Shown here piece after piece: positions 21,901-33,779 of a stretch of 64,000 nt of DNA. The notes beneath the pieces were generated by a model, which saw only the letters and a list, made by a program, of their open reading frames with translations, did not search any database and was not told where the DNA came from. Position numbers and translations under genes: made by a program. Numbering within the stretch: position 1 is the first letter of the stretch; the number at the start of each line of letters is the position of its first letter. The DNA is from Neonectria sp. B-13 (lineage: Eukaryota > Ascomycota > Sordariomycetes > Hypocreales > Nectriaceae): contig NOKP01000002.1 of NCBI GenBank assembly GCA_002682825.1, forward strand, positions 6,058,309 through 6,122,308, given 5' to 3'.

Positions 21901-22949
21901 TTAGACCTTTGACGTTGTATCTTCGTCATTCCGCTCCGGCTTAGGCTGCTGTTGCTCGCCATCACTGAAGACCTGACATTCAGTGCTAGCACCGGAGAGT
22001 CGGTCGTTGCAGGTAGCAGATTTATCGCTGGCAGAGTAGTGTCCTGGACCGCTGCTGCCGTCGGGAATGTAAAAGCGGCGATCTATCCGAAATAGTATGT
22101 ACGTGTAAACAACGATGATCTCGATGCCATAGGTGAACACATAAAAGCATGCCTTATGGTGATACCAGGCCGGGTCTGTTGAGAGGCGTGGGCCCATCAG
22201 CGCGATGCCGGCTCGAAAGCCAGCGCCCATAGACAGCAACGCCGATGTGAAGACGATCAAACGCACCTTTGTGCGCATACGCCCCTGACCGAACTTTTCA
22301 ATGTCCCCCTTGGACGGAAGGAGAACACAGAGGGCGATGATGGGCAAGGGCAGGAAGGCTATGACAGCGAGGTATGTACCACCGGTTCGTTGAACATCGC
22401 GCACCTTGGAGAGCTTGGAGAGATCGCGAGTGAAGAAACCGTAGACAAGTGCGACGATGACCATGGCGATATCAGCAGTGATACTGGCGTAGAGTACCTT
22501 GAAAACTACCGTCATTGGCCTGCTCCATCCAATATGGGGGTGGTAGGCGCGCAAGAGGCGTTGGGTAAGAACGAGGTTGATGACAAAGAGCATCACAACC
22601 CCAGCGCTGATAAAGACCTGAGTGGCAATGATGATTTTGGCGTTATCAAGGCGCGAGGCCCAAGAAATTCGTAGCACATTGGCAATAACGCGGGCCATGC
22701 AGAAGATGAAGAGTAAAAAAGAAACAAAAAAGTGGTGGGATCTGTAGACGTTACGCAGGTAGATGGTTATGTTGAGGCCAGCAGCGGCGACGAAGAAGAC
22801 CAATATGACGGCTCCGATGGGGTCATCTACTGAGGTGCTAGGGTATTGGCTAAGAATAGCAAACAAGGGATGATATGGAGGTCCCTGATGCGGGTTAGTT
22901 GATGTAGTTGTATGATATAGACAAGGTGTGTATATACCGACGTAAGCAT
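21901..22949 (-). CDS. Seven-transmembrane fungal membrane protein (DUF3112-like)
   Basis: A tiny first exon, 22949-22938, encodes only MLTS. A 53-nt intron follows (22937-22885, GTATAT..CAG, CAACTAAC branch site), then exon 2 22884-21901; 331 residues. Reading through upstream without the intron would add a cationic, uncharacteristic tail. Seven hydrophobic segments are visible: IGAVILVFFVAAAGLNITIY, FFVSFLLFIFCMARVIANV, the VFISAGVVMLFVINLVL segment, VLYASITADIAMVIVALVYG, YLAVIAFLPLPIIALCVLL, LIVFTSALLSMGAGF and the segment around IEIIVVYTYILFRIDRRF. The C-terminal 60 residues are polar and Ser/Glu-rich, probably cytoplasmic. The motif FCMARVxxNVLRI and the overall plan fit the fungal DUF3112 family, whose function is unknown. 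Confidence 0.75.
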
Positions 22950-24492
22950 GCTGGAGGGAATGGAGCTGCCGTCCAACCCTTGGGTTGATTGGGACGACAT
23001 GGCGACGGCAAACGGGGAAATTTCCCTTTGCTCGTCCTGTATTCCAATCGCCGATTGTCAGCTGATGTGTAATATCAACTTGGTGTTGACATGCCAATTC
23101 TGATGATGCAGTGATGGCTACCCGGTGACGAAGTAAGGGGCAGCTGCAGGTGATTGATTGCTGGTTGGATTGCGGTGAAGCTGGCCTTGGCGAGGTCTGC
23201 CAACACAGCAGTGCGGGCTATTATAGCTTTCCATTTCTTCAGATCCCGATTCCGTTGGGATTTCTCGCCTCCGCATAAGGCGGCATATATCAGGCCATCT
23301 GCGAAGACTCGGATGTCGGAGCTTGGCATCGGTGCGAGTTGGTTGGGATGTCGCCGACAAATTGACAGGGTGCCTTATACGCAGCCGAGCCGAGGTCCTG
23401 GATCGTGTTTCTTTTTGATACCATGTGACTTTTCTTGAGTCTATCAACCGCACCAACGCGACCTCGTCACGATCCTCAGCTCCGGATTCAGGCATTTGAA
23501 TCACTAATAATCGTTAAAGTGTTGCCAGAAATTGTTCCAGACTTCTAGGTGTTGCATTTTTTATGGTCAACTGATGCGTTGACTGTCACGTGTCTAAATG
23601 GCACCAGCGAAGGAACGGCTTACGGGGATCGAAACACGTGGAGACGCCTATAAATTAGGGCGTTTTCACCAAGCTATAGGGACGTCAGAGATTAATGTCT
23701 TACAACACCACCACCACCCCTACCTTCGAGTCTATACTGACTATCATTCAGACTACCTGCTTCTATCACGCTTCCTACCTTCTGGCTCTGACATTAACGC
23801 GGCTGATGATGAATGATATTTCAGCTGTAACTAGTCGACTGTTTTCGTCTAACGATCTGTTCGCCAGAGGGAAAATTAATTTGAATGAGTTGATCCTTTG
23901 CAGTTGTCATATATACGGCCAGCTTCTTCGTTAAATTGTTCTGCTGCTGTAGGAAGCCCAAACCGCTCAAAGTCCCCAGTCCGATGTCGTGCGGGATTGC
24001 AACTACGGCTCGTTGGATATTAAGACCCTGCTTGCCCGCCTGGCCTTTTGCGGAGGATTGGCCACATTAGCTGCATGTCAGCATCCATCGAGTCCACAAG
24101 AAGTTGACCAATATGTTAGTTAGACTTACATCTTCGCAGTTGACCCAATAAGAAGTAGGTCATGTGGTTGAGAAATCGTCAGCGCCCTCTGTCTCCACCG
24201 TAATCAATAAGCTTCTGTTGGTGGGTGACCACCTATTATGAGAGATATGACCAAACCAAGAGTAGGGTGCCTTACTTTTCGTTTAGCGGTCAAATCAATA
24301 GGTTCAAATCCAATTAGAGTTCCGCGCAACGTTACTCCGCACTTGGATAATAATGGCGCAGCTTTTAGGAACGTCACAGCCATTGATGTATTAGACTATA
24401 CATACACCTCTGCCCATCGACTCTAGCTTGAGCACATCAATTTCTAATTACTCCTCGTCCACTGCAAGAAACCATCACAAAATACCTTAGCT
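22950..24492. other. Gene-poor spacer
   Basis: About 1.5 kb. It presumably includes the promoter of the 7TM gene and of the small ABM gene, which is transcribed away from it. The frame at 23695-23934 is low in complexity at its start and has no domain. A GGTTCAAATCC motif at about 24,300 resembles a tRNA B box, but no cloverleaf could be built around it. Confidence 0.4.
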
Positions 24493-24942
24493 ATGGCCTC
24501 CAACCCTGCCGGTACAAGCCTTCAAGTCAACATCTACATCGACCCCAAAAACCTGCCCAAGTTCTTCGAGGCCTTCAAACCTGTCTTTGAGAAAGTCAGC
24601 GCTGAGCCAGAATGCACCTTCTTTGAGTTATATCAAGCAGAGGATGATCCAGGTGCACTCTCCTGGGTCGAGGATTGGTCCGAGCTCCCCTGATCCTACT
24701 GAGTCGGGATATGGAGCTAACTTTCAGCAGGTCCAAGCCAAAGGAATGGCTCCTTGAGGTTGGGATCTTTTCTAATTGCGAGGCTATACGATGGCTAATA
24801 TGACGCATAGTTCCAGTTCCCGAAGGAGTATTACAAGGAATATTTCGCGATTACGGAGCCAATGTTCATAAAGCCTCGTGAGGCGAGGTTTCTCAACCGT
24901 GTTGGTTCCCCTTACTTTGTGAGCAAAGTTGGATCGAATTGA
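24493..24942 (+). CDS. ABM-domain (antibiotic biosynthesis monooxygenase-like) protein
   Basis: Three exons, 24493-24677, 24731-24758 and 24811-24942, giving 114 residues. The introns run 24678-24730 (GTCCGA..CAG, GCTAAC branch site) and 24759-24810 (GTTGGG..TAG). The spliced protein reads SLQVNIYIDPKNLPKFFEAF, FEKVSAEPECTFFELYQAED, SWVEDW-SKPKEWLLE and then FPKEYYKEYFAITEPMFIKP. This matches the ferredoxin-like ABM fold in order and length (about 100-115 residues), including the E-W ... Y-Y-K ... TEP pattern of fungal members. The family includes dimeric cofactor-free monooxygenases and many uncharacterised proteins. The donor of intron 1 is weak, but without splicing the frame ends too early. 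No cluster partner is evident. Confidence 0.72.
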
Positions 24943-26702
24943 TGGAAATACGATTGTGATCATGTTTTTACTCGATAATGAGGGGATGGGTATATCGGTA
25001 GCCTGACGAATAGAAATGGTGGCTAGGTCTAGCATATCAAGCTGGAAGATAACCTAGAAACAATTATCGAATCCAAGTCAGATATCTCGCAGCCCCGATT
25101 AAGCGACCCGTTTACGCCATATTCACGAGGACTCTTTGTGTATCAACTACAGGCAAAGAGATTCCCTGTAGGAACATCACCGATTCACTACCGATGTTCC
25201 CACGGTTCTGCTCGAACCAGTAAGGCAGGCGGAGCAGTGATCTCCCAGACCTCACAGATGACTGAGAGATGGAATTCCCTATCGCTCAAAAGACTTATAC
25301 TTTGTTTGGTACTACGTGAGAGTTCCTAGAGGCATCGTATAACAAGGCCATGGCCTTGTGAATGCCATACTAAATCCGGAGGATGCAACATTGCACAGCG
25401 CGTAAGGATCCTGAGTGTCAGCAAGGTGAGGGGTTTTGACGATCTCTGGCTTGTGCTTACCACACTTCCTTAGCACGTCCTGGCCGCTCATCACTGGACG
25501 GGCTTACGAGCTGCACTAAATCCCACAGCAGAGCCAACACCGTCTTGGACTAGTGAGCGTATTATCTAGGCCCAGCTAATCAACTCTTGGTGCCCATCAT
25601 TACTGCGCCGTGCGACGAACAGAAACGGACTTGATTCCAATGCGGGAAGGCTGCATCCAATGTCAACGCCTCTTATGCAACTCTATATCAGAAATGCAGA
25701 CAAGATGCTTACTTGGTGATATCGGTGCTGATTATCACACTGCTGCTGGTAGCCTTTGAGTTCCTACAAGGGGACACGAAGGCGGCAGATGGTCTCATGG
25801 CAAGCAGTACTACACTATCAGCATCCACGCCGTTGTTCACCATCACGAGGACAGCACCGAGACAAATGATATGCTTAAGCCTAGTCTGCGGTAGTTCAAT
25901 CACGTATTTCAAGTGGTACACGGATCCGAGGCCTTAACCCAGCTGACCTCTCCATTCCCCCGCCTGGTAACACGACCGAGTTTAATGCACTACACAGACT
26001 CAAGCAAGAGCAAGAACAGTATTATTCTGTACCGTATACCTCTCAAGCCTTCACTCCCCAGCTTCAGCCAGTCAAACCGCCGGAGATTAACGTCCACGGG
26101 CCCAGCCAAACTCCGCCAACAAGCATGATGTTGCCGATACCGCAAGCAAGCATGGTGCCCTTCGATCGGTGTCACTTGAGCAACTCGGATAAGCGACATT
26201 CCACATAAATTGCCCAAGATATCTGATCTACATGGTAATTAGGGCGTGATTTAATTCAGGAGCGGAATAGAAGTTGCTTAGTCATTCTCTTGGTACAGTA
26301 CTTGCAAGACTTCAAATTCTCACGTCCGCTCAACCTTCCACTCCGCCCCGCTAGGCATCATCATCATCCTTGCCAACGATGAGAGCGACTTGGAGGATTG
26401 AGGCTGAGTTATCGCTTATACGAAGGGGTCGTACTCATACCTCAACTGTTACTTCCTTTTTCGAACGGCATTGGACAGAACGGCCCCGCTGAATACAGTG
26501 ACGTGGCATGATGGATGCGACTGCTCTCTGAGTTCATCAACTTCTCGAGGGCATTTTATATCTCCGACACCGATATCAAGCTACTGCTAAAACTAATCGC
26601 GACACCTCTCAATTGATTGAAAGTTCTCTTCTTATACTTTCGCCCTCTGATTACAACATAAATCCCCTAGTAAACCCGGCCATCCATCGACTTAAACGAA
26701 GC
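24943..26702. other. Gene-poor spacer
   Basis: About 1.8 kb without a supported gene. Open frames on both strands are short and overlap each other without codon bias. The last part is the promoter region of the Ras-like gene. Confidence 0.4.
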
Positions 26703-27516
26703 ATGAAGACACCAGATCAGCAAGGCGATGCCCAGAAAAGTCCTGAAAAGCGAGTGACTGGGCTGGTCATCATTAAAGTGGCTGTTATTGGAACCTCCGG
26801 AGTAGGCAAACTAAGTTTATCCGACCGAGTAAGTGTTTCTCGTCCCTCTCACAGTTGTGCTCTACTGGTCCACCTTGTTCAGACTCACTGACTGGCACGG
26901 GTAGCTCTGCCATCAGCATGCCCCTCAACGTGAAGATCCTTACGAGGACGGTTCTCGAAGAGTGCAGCTCTCGCTTTCCGGACAGACTGCCCTGCTTGAA
27001 TTCAACTCACTGCCTCACCACCCAAATTACGAGGCGTTGTTTCGCCACATGATGCAGAACAGCGACTGCTATGTCTTGGTATATGACGTGACGGATCGAG
27101 CTAGTTTCGTCAGCATGCAGGCCTTTAGCGAGAGAGCCTATGAAATGATACCAGAGCAAGGCGGGCAACAGCCGTGGCGTGAGCAACAAAGAGGCTTCAT
27201 CGGTACCTTGGCCCAAAAGCTTTTCAGAGGGCGAACATTCTCGGAAACATCGCAAAAGGAGTCAGGCAACCGGCTGCATCAAACAAAACCTTGGTTCGTT
27301 GTTGCAAATAAGACGGATCGGCCACAAACATCTTGGGTTGTCACGCCAGAAGAGGGGATTCAATTGAGTCGGCGGATCGGGGCTACGTTCTATCAGGTAT
27401 CTGCAATGACCGGGGCAGGATGCGATCGAAGCATGCTGGATAAAATAGCCATGCCATCAGTTATGCGAAGGCTGACGTCAGAAGATGAAAGAAATATTCA
27501 GGGAGAAGCAGGATGA
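26703..27516 (+). CDS. Ras-like small GTPase-related protein with degenerate GTPase motifs
   Basis: Exon 1 26703-26828, intron 26829-26904 (GTAAGT..TAG), exon 2 26905-27516; 245 residues, start MKTPDQQGDA. The fold order of Ras is clear: VIIKVAVIGTSGVGK (P-loop), an effector-like region PYEDGSRRVQL aligning with the Ras P-T-I-E-D-S-Y-R segment, DCYVLVYDVTDRASF (strand 4), ANKTD (G4) and VSAMTG (G5). Key positions are lost. The P-loop Ser/Thr is Leu (GVGKL), and the switch II DTAGQ is replaced by FNSLPHH, which removes the DxxG Mg/gamma-phosphate contact and the catalytic Gln. An insert of about 45 residues follows strand 4. There is no C-terminal CAAX box. It probably does not cycle GTP normally. 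A mutated partial copy lies at 6.3-6.55 kb, so this locus has been duplicated. Confidence 0.75.
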
Positions 27517-28567
27517 TGCAGCCGAAACAGCTTCACAGCGTACTTGCTTTGTACTCATGGGGCCGTTTATTCCAGAGCGGCGAGCAGCAGCAGCAGTATC
27601 AATGAACGAAAGTACAGATATCAGATATCAAGCGACAGGCTCTGATATGTTCTAGCTACCTATCTAAATCTTGTAAAAGTGTAAGGCTAAGAACCGAAAA
27701 TACTCTGCTGAAAGACAGTTCCGAAATCTGGTCAATTTGAGGTGCTGCTGCTGCGACTCACGGAGGCGCAACGCTACTTTGAACAGGGCTCAGAGAGTTT
27801 TATTACGCATGGCGTCTCGCTCAGTCCAGGGGCTGCGCAAGTCCTCAAGTAGGATGGCTTTGTCTAACGAGGGTGGCTTGGAAGTGGCAGCCGTGGTAAG
27901 GCCGTGGTCTCGAAATGCATGCATTCATCCATCAGGATTGCCTTGCTTATGCAGAGTAGTAATCTATGAGCCGAGGCAGTTCACCTGTGCTGGGAACAGA
28001 GAAAAAATGGGTCATTCTCACCCTTCATGGCCCAACAACCCGTATCCGTAAATACGGATCTCCTTACTAATAACAAACATATGTGCTTACAGCTGTTCTC
28101 ATTCGCCTTCCATCCCTGTGGCATGGGCGCAGCCATTTCTTGCAACACAGTGGTGGCTTCAAAGAGTCTGACACCGGAAGCGGAATACAACCAACATTCA
28201 TAGCTCCAACAACCTGCACACCAAGCCTTCATAGTTGTCAACATGGCCGCCGGGCTATGTTACTAAGCCATCGGGTAGCTCCGCTTTTGAGAGCTCAGAT
28301 GTAGGGCGAGGCTCTAGGATTCTTGCGTAGGACCTTGGGAATGCGAAGAGACAGACAGTTGCTGACGGTATCATACGATATTTGTGGAGTCGAAATGTTG
28401 AAGATGGTTTCTTAAAAAAGAACTCTCTTAATTTAGGAGTAATGCAAAACAGGAAGACTACAAATATGCCGTGTGATTTATTCCATCCTTTTAGTAGAAT
28501 AAGTTAAATAAGCCAACAGGAACTTAGGGACAACCATCACATTCACATCCCAGTTATTGTCGTCAAC
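27517..28567. other. Spacer; start is the parent copy of the 6.4 kb repeat
   Basis: The first 130 bp (to about 27,646) are the 3' flank of the Ras-like gene and are duplicated, in mutated form, at 6.43-6.55 kb. The remainder shows no supported gene. The minus frame at 27,981-28,244 is featureless. Confidence 0.45.
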
Positions 28568-31500
28568 ATGAGAGGGCTTTCTCCAAGCGTTCTCCTCTTC
28601 GGCGGGTTTCCGCTCCTTGGTTTGCTCCATAGTGCTCAAGCCATTTTCGATCCGGCACCTTCCCAGTGTGTAGGGGGCGAGTATTGGTGTCAGGACCGTT
28701 GTGGATCAGACGCGTACGGTCAGACCTGCTGTGGCACGCCCAACGGCCAACATAACCTTTGCGGAGCAGGTGAGTTCTCGATGCAGTGAACCAAGTCAAA
28801 GTTGAAGCCCGCTAATAACATGATTTCCAAGGCACCGTTTGCTGTCAGGACGGGTGTTGCCCATCAGACTCGACATGCAACGTCGTTGGGAGCTGCGAAC
28901 GGGTTGTCACGACGACTGGGCCTGATGGCCACTCCACGACTACAACTGTGACCTTCCAACCTGGTGGCAACACCAACATACCAGCTCCAACTGCTACACA
29001 GCAGCCCGGGACCGGTTCAGCGGCAGACACCAGCTCAGTTCCTCCAGGGCATGATGCAACCACCCAGTCTGACAGCCAAACCATTGTTGAGCCCGCACCT
29101 ACAGCTCATACTGTTATAACCACTACTGACTCTGCAGGTCAGACTATCGTGGTCGTTGGGTCAGAGTCTTTTGTTCTTCCATCGGTTACAGAAGTGACTG
29201 TTATTACTACAATCGGGCAGACAATCACGGTGTTCCCTCCGTCCCCTCCCCAGACTGGCGAAACTACCCAGTCCAATAGCCAAGGCAGCGTTCAACCGAC
29301 ATCTGCAACTACAGGTAGTGATATTGTTTCGACAATCACTAATTCTGCCGGTCAAATCATCGTCGTTATTGCAACGGAGTCCTTTGTTCTTCCATCGGTT
29401 ACAGAAGTGACTGTCATCACTACAATCGGGCAGACAATCACGGTGTTTCCTCCGCCTCCTCCCGAGACCGGCGAAACGACTCAATCTAGCAGCCAAGGCA
29501 GCGTTGAAACCGTACCTACGGCTCCTATTGTTTCGACCATTACTGACCCTGGTGGTCAAACTATTGTGTTTATTGGAACATACTCGGTTGTTCTTCCATC
29601 GGTTACAGCACCAACTACTATCACCACACTCGGGCAGACAATTACGGTCTCTCCCCCACCACCACCCGAGTTTGGAACGACAAAGCCGATTTTTACCAAC
29701 CCCGACAGCCAGACTTCATCTACTGTTGATGATTTAGCCCCCTTGCCAACATTCACCGTCTGGCCAGACTTTTCTCTTGAGCCAGTAGCCACAACGGTCG
29801 ACGAACCTCAAGCAACCGACGATAGTTCCGTGATTCCTTGCAAAGTTTGGTTTTTCTTCGTAAGTTTTATTTGTTGCAGAACGAAGCTACAGCCAGTAAC
29901 CCAAACAACCAGGTTTGCATATCGTGGGAAGGGATTGATATTGGCGGTTGGAAGTTTACTCTGCCCCCAGGAATTTATCCATCGTATGTGGCCGCTCAAT
30001 AAGTCTTCAAGCCGACTCCGAACAAGCTTTCATGATGTTTCTTTTTGGCTGACTTTCTCGACTGCAACAGAGGAGGACCGCCGAAGGGTATTAAACTTCC
30101 TCCGGGAATTGAGATCAAGTCATTCCCACCATGGCCAAAGCTAACGTGAGCTTTAATCTACCACTCGGAGCGCGGAAAGTTCATCTTGAAGACGAATTAT
30201 GGTTGCTGAGAGTACATGTTTTCTAGCATCGGAAACGACCGTAAACCGACATATTCCAAAGAACCAGACTCATGCGAGACAGAGTCCGCGTCTCTCTGTG
30301 CGACGACGACATCTTACGGTGTCTCTGTTTCCAACGATGTTACTATCACGACGGCCTCTCAGGTTCTTTCGACCTGTGCCACCATTTTGGGGTGCAATGT
30401 TGATGACCAAGAAATGACTGCAACGGAGACAGGGTCATGCTCAATCAGCACAGTCACTGACGTCTGGGTCACATGCGGCTCTGGCGAATCCTGCACCACC
30501 ACCAGTACTTCTTTGGTGACTGGTTGTGATGTAACGGCGACGACGATCTCTTGCACTCAACCTACAGCAGACGGCATCGCAGCCCGCGCTGATGACGACG
30601 GTGTGTCGTGTGACTTCAAGGTCGCCTACGTTGTCTATCCCAAGGACGGAAAGAACGAGGAACAAACGAATACAATTGCAAGTAAACTTCGCGAATATGC
30701 TGTTGCATCGCTTATCTATACCTCGAATACTAAAACGATGGGAATAAACTTCTGGCTTCTCCCTTTGAGCCACGCTCAAGCAGACGAACTAGCTGTCATT
30801 CTAGCATCCGAGGTAAGACTGGCATTTCTCTAACAATTTTCTTCAAACCTCCTCAATTCTGAGTGTGTTGATTAGTGCTAACAGAAATAAAGGTAGCATC
30901 AATCTACGCACAATGCATCGGCGACTGTTACGACCCCCTGATTGAGGTTTCTTATCAACAAGATGCTCCAAGCCATCTTGTATTTATGTCTCAAGAAGAG
31001 GGCCATAACTTGGATGAATACGACGATCGATACTACTTCGAGGATGAAGCTGTCTCCTGCAAGGATATTTCGGTCTACGTTTTGGACACAGGAGCGCAAC
31101 TGGATCATCCGGTAAGACAAAACACTCGTATGTGTGTCTATAAGACTAAAAATGCAATCTAGGAGTTCAAAGATACAGTAGCACAGAATTCTCGATGGAT
31201 TCATGTTGGAAACGACGCCAATCAAGCGGTTGCTGGACAAAATGCCGAAGACGACTCTGGAAGCAATCCCATTCAGCTCGAGATACATGGAAAATCTCAC
31301 GGAACCGCAATGCTCAGCCTTGTTACCGGCCAGTCATTAGGCGTGTGCAAAGATGCTAGCCCCATCCTCGTCCGTGTCCCTCGCAGGAGACTCGGCAATT
31401 CATTCGGCAGCGTGCCTGGTGGTGCCACAAACGAGGACTACATCGAGGGTCTGAGCAAAATCAACGACGACCTGACTGATGCTAGTAGCGTGACAAAGGC

Positions 31501-33002
31501 GATCGTTTTATTGGCTCTACATTTTCCCCGAGCTTCGTTTATGAGAAATGAAGTTGACCACTCCGCTGGTTTCGTTGGTCGGATGCAGCAACTGTTAGCA
31601 GACCAAATCTCAAAGGGAGTGTTTCCAATCACCGGAGTAGGCAACGAATTAAAGGTATGTTGGGATGTTCCTGAGTGCGCCCAGGTAGCAACATGCTAGA
31701 TACTGACTACAAACAGTCTACTGTGGACGGCTGGCCCGCCAATTTCGGCAATGTCGGCAACTCGCCTTTACCTGAGCTTCTCGTGGTCGGCGGAGTTCAC
31801 GTCAGAGGCGCACTCTACGGCAGCACAGACAGTACTCAAGGCCTGCCGCATGTGTATGCGCCAGCAGCTGGTATCAGAGCTGCTGAAGGCAACAAGGGTC
31901 TTTGGGATTTTGGTCTCTATGTCAAAGATAGCAAAGGCACCTCCGACGGTAAGAAAGTCGCCAGACCGTCGCTACTGTCTCGTCACCAACAATTGCTGAC
32001 TCGCATCCAGCCTCTGCAATCACGGCTGGTCTCGCAGCCTACTTCCTAAGGCTAAGTCAGATTAACAAACTCGAGATTGATGCGAGCCCGCGGGGCTTGA
32101 AAGACTACATCCTTTCTGATAACATGAATTGGGCACGACCTGGTGACGAGAAGACTCTACCCGCGATCTGGAACGGCGCTGTCATACCCGCCCGGTCATG
32201 TCCCTGGAAGCCGTCGCGAAAGCTCGTTCGTCAAGACGGCGAGGACACTGATGTTTGTCGACGTCCAAATCCCACAGAAAGCATCACTTCATCGAAGGCT
32301 CCGACAACATTGGTCACCATCACCGGGACTGGTCCTCCAAATTCGGAGATGCCGCTTCCTACTGATTTGCCAACTCTGCCTGGCAATGGAGGCTCAATAG
32401 TAACGCCCACGGGAAGCTCCTGTGCCGAAACAGGGACCGTCACTCACTGTGCTCTCGGACCAGGAGGCAGGGAGGCCTGTGTGTCGACGCCGACCTGCGT
32501 CTCTTGGGTAGCGACGGCCACTTCGACAACACCTCCAGAGCCAAAAATAACGAAAACGCCCCTCGAGCTCAAGAAAGTAGTCTGCAACAACGAGGGCGAC
32601 TTCCCCGGCCATGCTGACATCAGTGAATCTTCTCTCAAGGGCAGTGTGGGTAATTTCTGCGCAGTTGACGCCTTGGGCTTGAAGATGGACTCCGGCGGCC
32701 TTCCAGTGCAAGAGGAATGGAATGACACGTCGGGCAACAAATTCCGCTTCACTGTTTCGTGGATTGATGGCTGCATTACCGAAGGGGATACGCAGGATGT
32801 CTATGAGCCACTGGGACGCGACAAGGCTGATTGTCATGACATATTCTATGATACGTGGCGTGATTGTGAGTTTTGCATAATTCTTTCGTACGTTCTAATG
32901 GTGTTCATAAGCTAATGGGAGTTTCTCACAGGTAATAATGGTGGCGTGGGGGGTTCTATTGATGCAGGGTGTCTGAGATTCTTCTTGGAAGCGGGGGTGT
33001 AA
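28568..33002 (+). CDS. Large secreted subtilisin-like (S8) protein with Cys-rich head and mucin-like repeats
   Basis: Ten exons: 28568-28769, 28832-29859, 29913-29983, 30071-30145, 30227-30812, 30893-31111, 31163-31654, 31717-31948, 32011-32865, 32932-33002. All joins keep frame and sum to 1276 residues. A signal peptide ends near HSAQA. Residues 30-90 are a Cys-rich module (CVGGEYWCQDRCG..TCCGT..VCCQDGCC). A Thr/Ser/Pro-rich region follows with three copies of a block of about 70 residues (QTIVVVGSESFVLPSVTEV, TTIGQTITVFPP), then DIGGWKFTLPPGIYPS and a second Cys/Thr-rich stretch. The S8 domain comes next: Asp in YVLDTGAQLDHP (about residue 719), His in KSHGTAM (about 773), oxyanion Asn in VGNEL and Ser in KGTSDASAITAG (about 967), the last split by an intron. 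The C-terminal extension has further Cys. It is probably secreted or wall-bound, with heavy O-glycosylation. Substrate is unknown. Confidence 0.82.
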
Positions 33003-33084
33003 AGTTGGTACGAGAGTGTCCTTAAATATTGAGAAGTAGACTCCAAATCATAAGAGGCGCTTTAGGTTCGCATCGATGCCACAC
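33003..33084. other. 3' flank of the S8 gene
   Basis: Short 3' region of the subtilisin-like gene before the probable pseudogene. Nothing specific is seen. Confidence 0.4.
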
Positions 33085-33779
33085 CTTGGGCCTGTTTTTG
33101 CAACCCTAGTTGGAGTGGTCTTAAGTCTAATTCTCTGCAGCATAACGATAATGACTACCTCGGAGGTGATCTTGAGTATATTGAAGAGGACGGTGCTATA
33201 GTCAAGAAAATAAAGCGTCTGGAGATAACCCCACCCCTGTCACGACCATACATGCTGAAGCGAGACCCTGATACGGACCTTCAAACCCTGGTGGATGTAC
33301 GTCATAAATATATGATAGGTCTATTTCCAGCGTCTTCGATGAACTCATCGAGCTTTTCTCCCAGCTGAGCCTCACATTGAACATAGAGACCTATTTTGAT
33401 GGTTAGGGAGGATTCACGTTGCCGGTTTTTTTCAGTGGCATTCCTGGTTTTTCTCTCATCGTCGATAGTTCTTGATGGCTCGACAGTATTATCCGTACCT
33501 ATCGGGACTCATCTATCTTCGGCGTTTATTGCCCCTGGAACGCGCACTTTCTTTTTTCGAATGCCCTGCAATGGGCATCTCGTCGCGACTGGAACACAAC
33601 AGCTTGAATGGTTGGACAACATGACGAACACGCAGCCAGGATATTATTTTATTGAACGTCCCGACAACGGTGTTGGTGATGTATCGGGAACCATTTGTCC
33701 GGGGCTGTATCCCTCGCTCAAGAGGGATTTGAAGAAATGGCCAGTGGAACAGGAATGCTGCCGCATCGTATCCCGCTGA
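33085..33779 (+). pseudogene. Probable pseudogene fragment of a secreted-type protein
   Basis: Coding-like pieces in order on the plus strand. After an acceptor at 33,140 comes YLGGDLEYIEEDGAIVKKIK, then LFPASS-like sequence, SQLSLTLNIETYFDG, an intron-like gap (GTTAGG..CAG), GIPGFSLIVDSS and, in the next frame, DGSTVLSVPIGTHLSSAFI to RPDNGVGDVSGTICPGLYPS. A one-base change near 33,469-33,473 separates GIPGFSLIVDSS from DGSTVLSVP, and the first pieces also change frame. I half recognise this as the tail of an uncharacterised fungal secreted protein, but cannot name it. No start codon or complete N-terminus is visible. Confidence 0.4.

Noticed and set aside
24238..24320. tRNA-like B box GGTTCAAATCC
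   Set aside because: The T stem has a mismatch and no matching acceptor stem or A box is found in the 70 bases upstream.
30441..30779. 112-codon antisense frame inside the S8 gene
   Set aside because: A shadow of exon 5 of the subtilisin-like gene. It has no domain or splice logic of its own.
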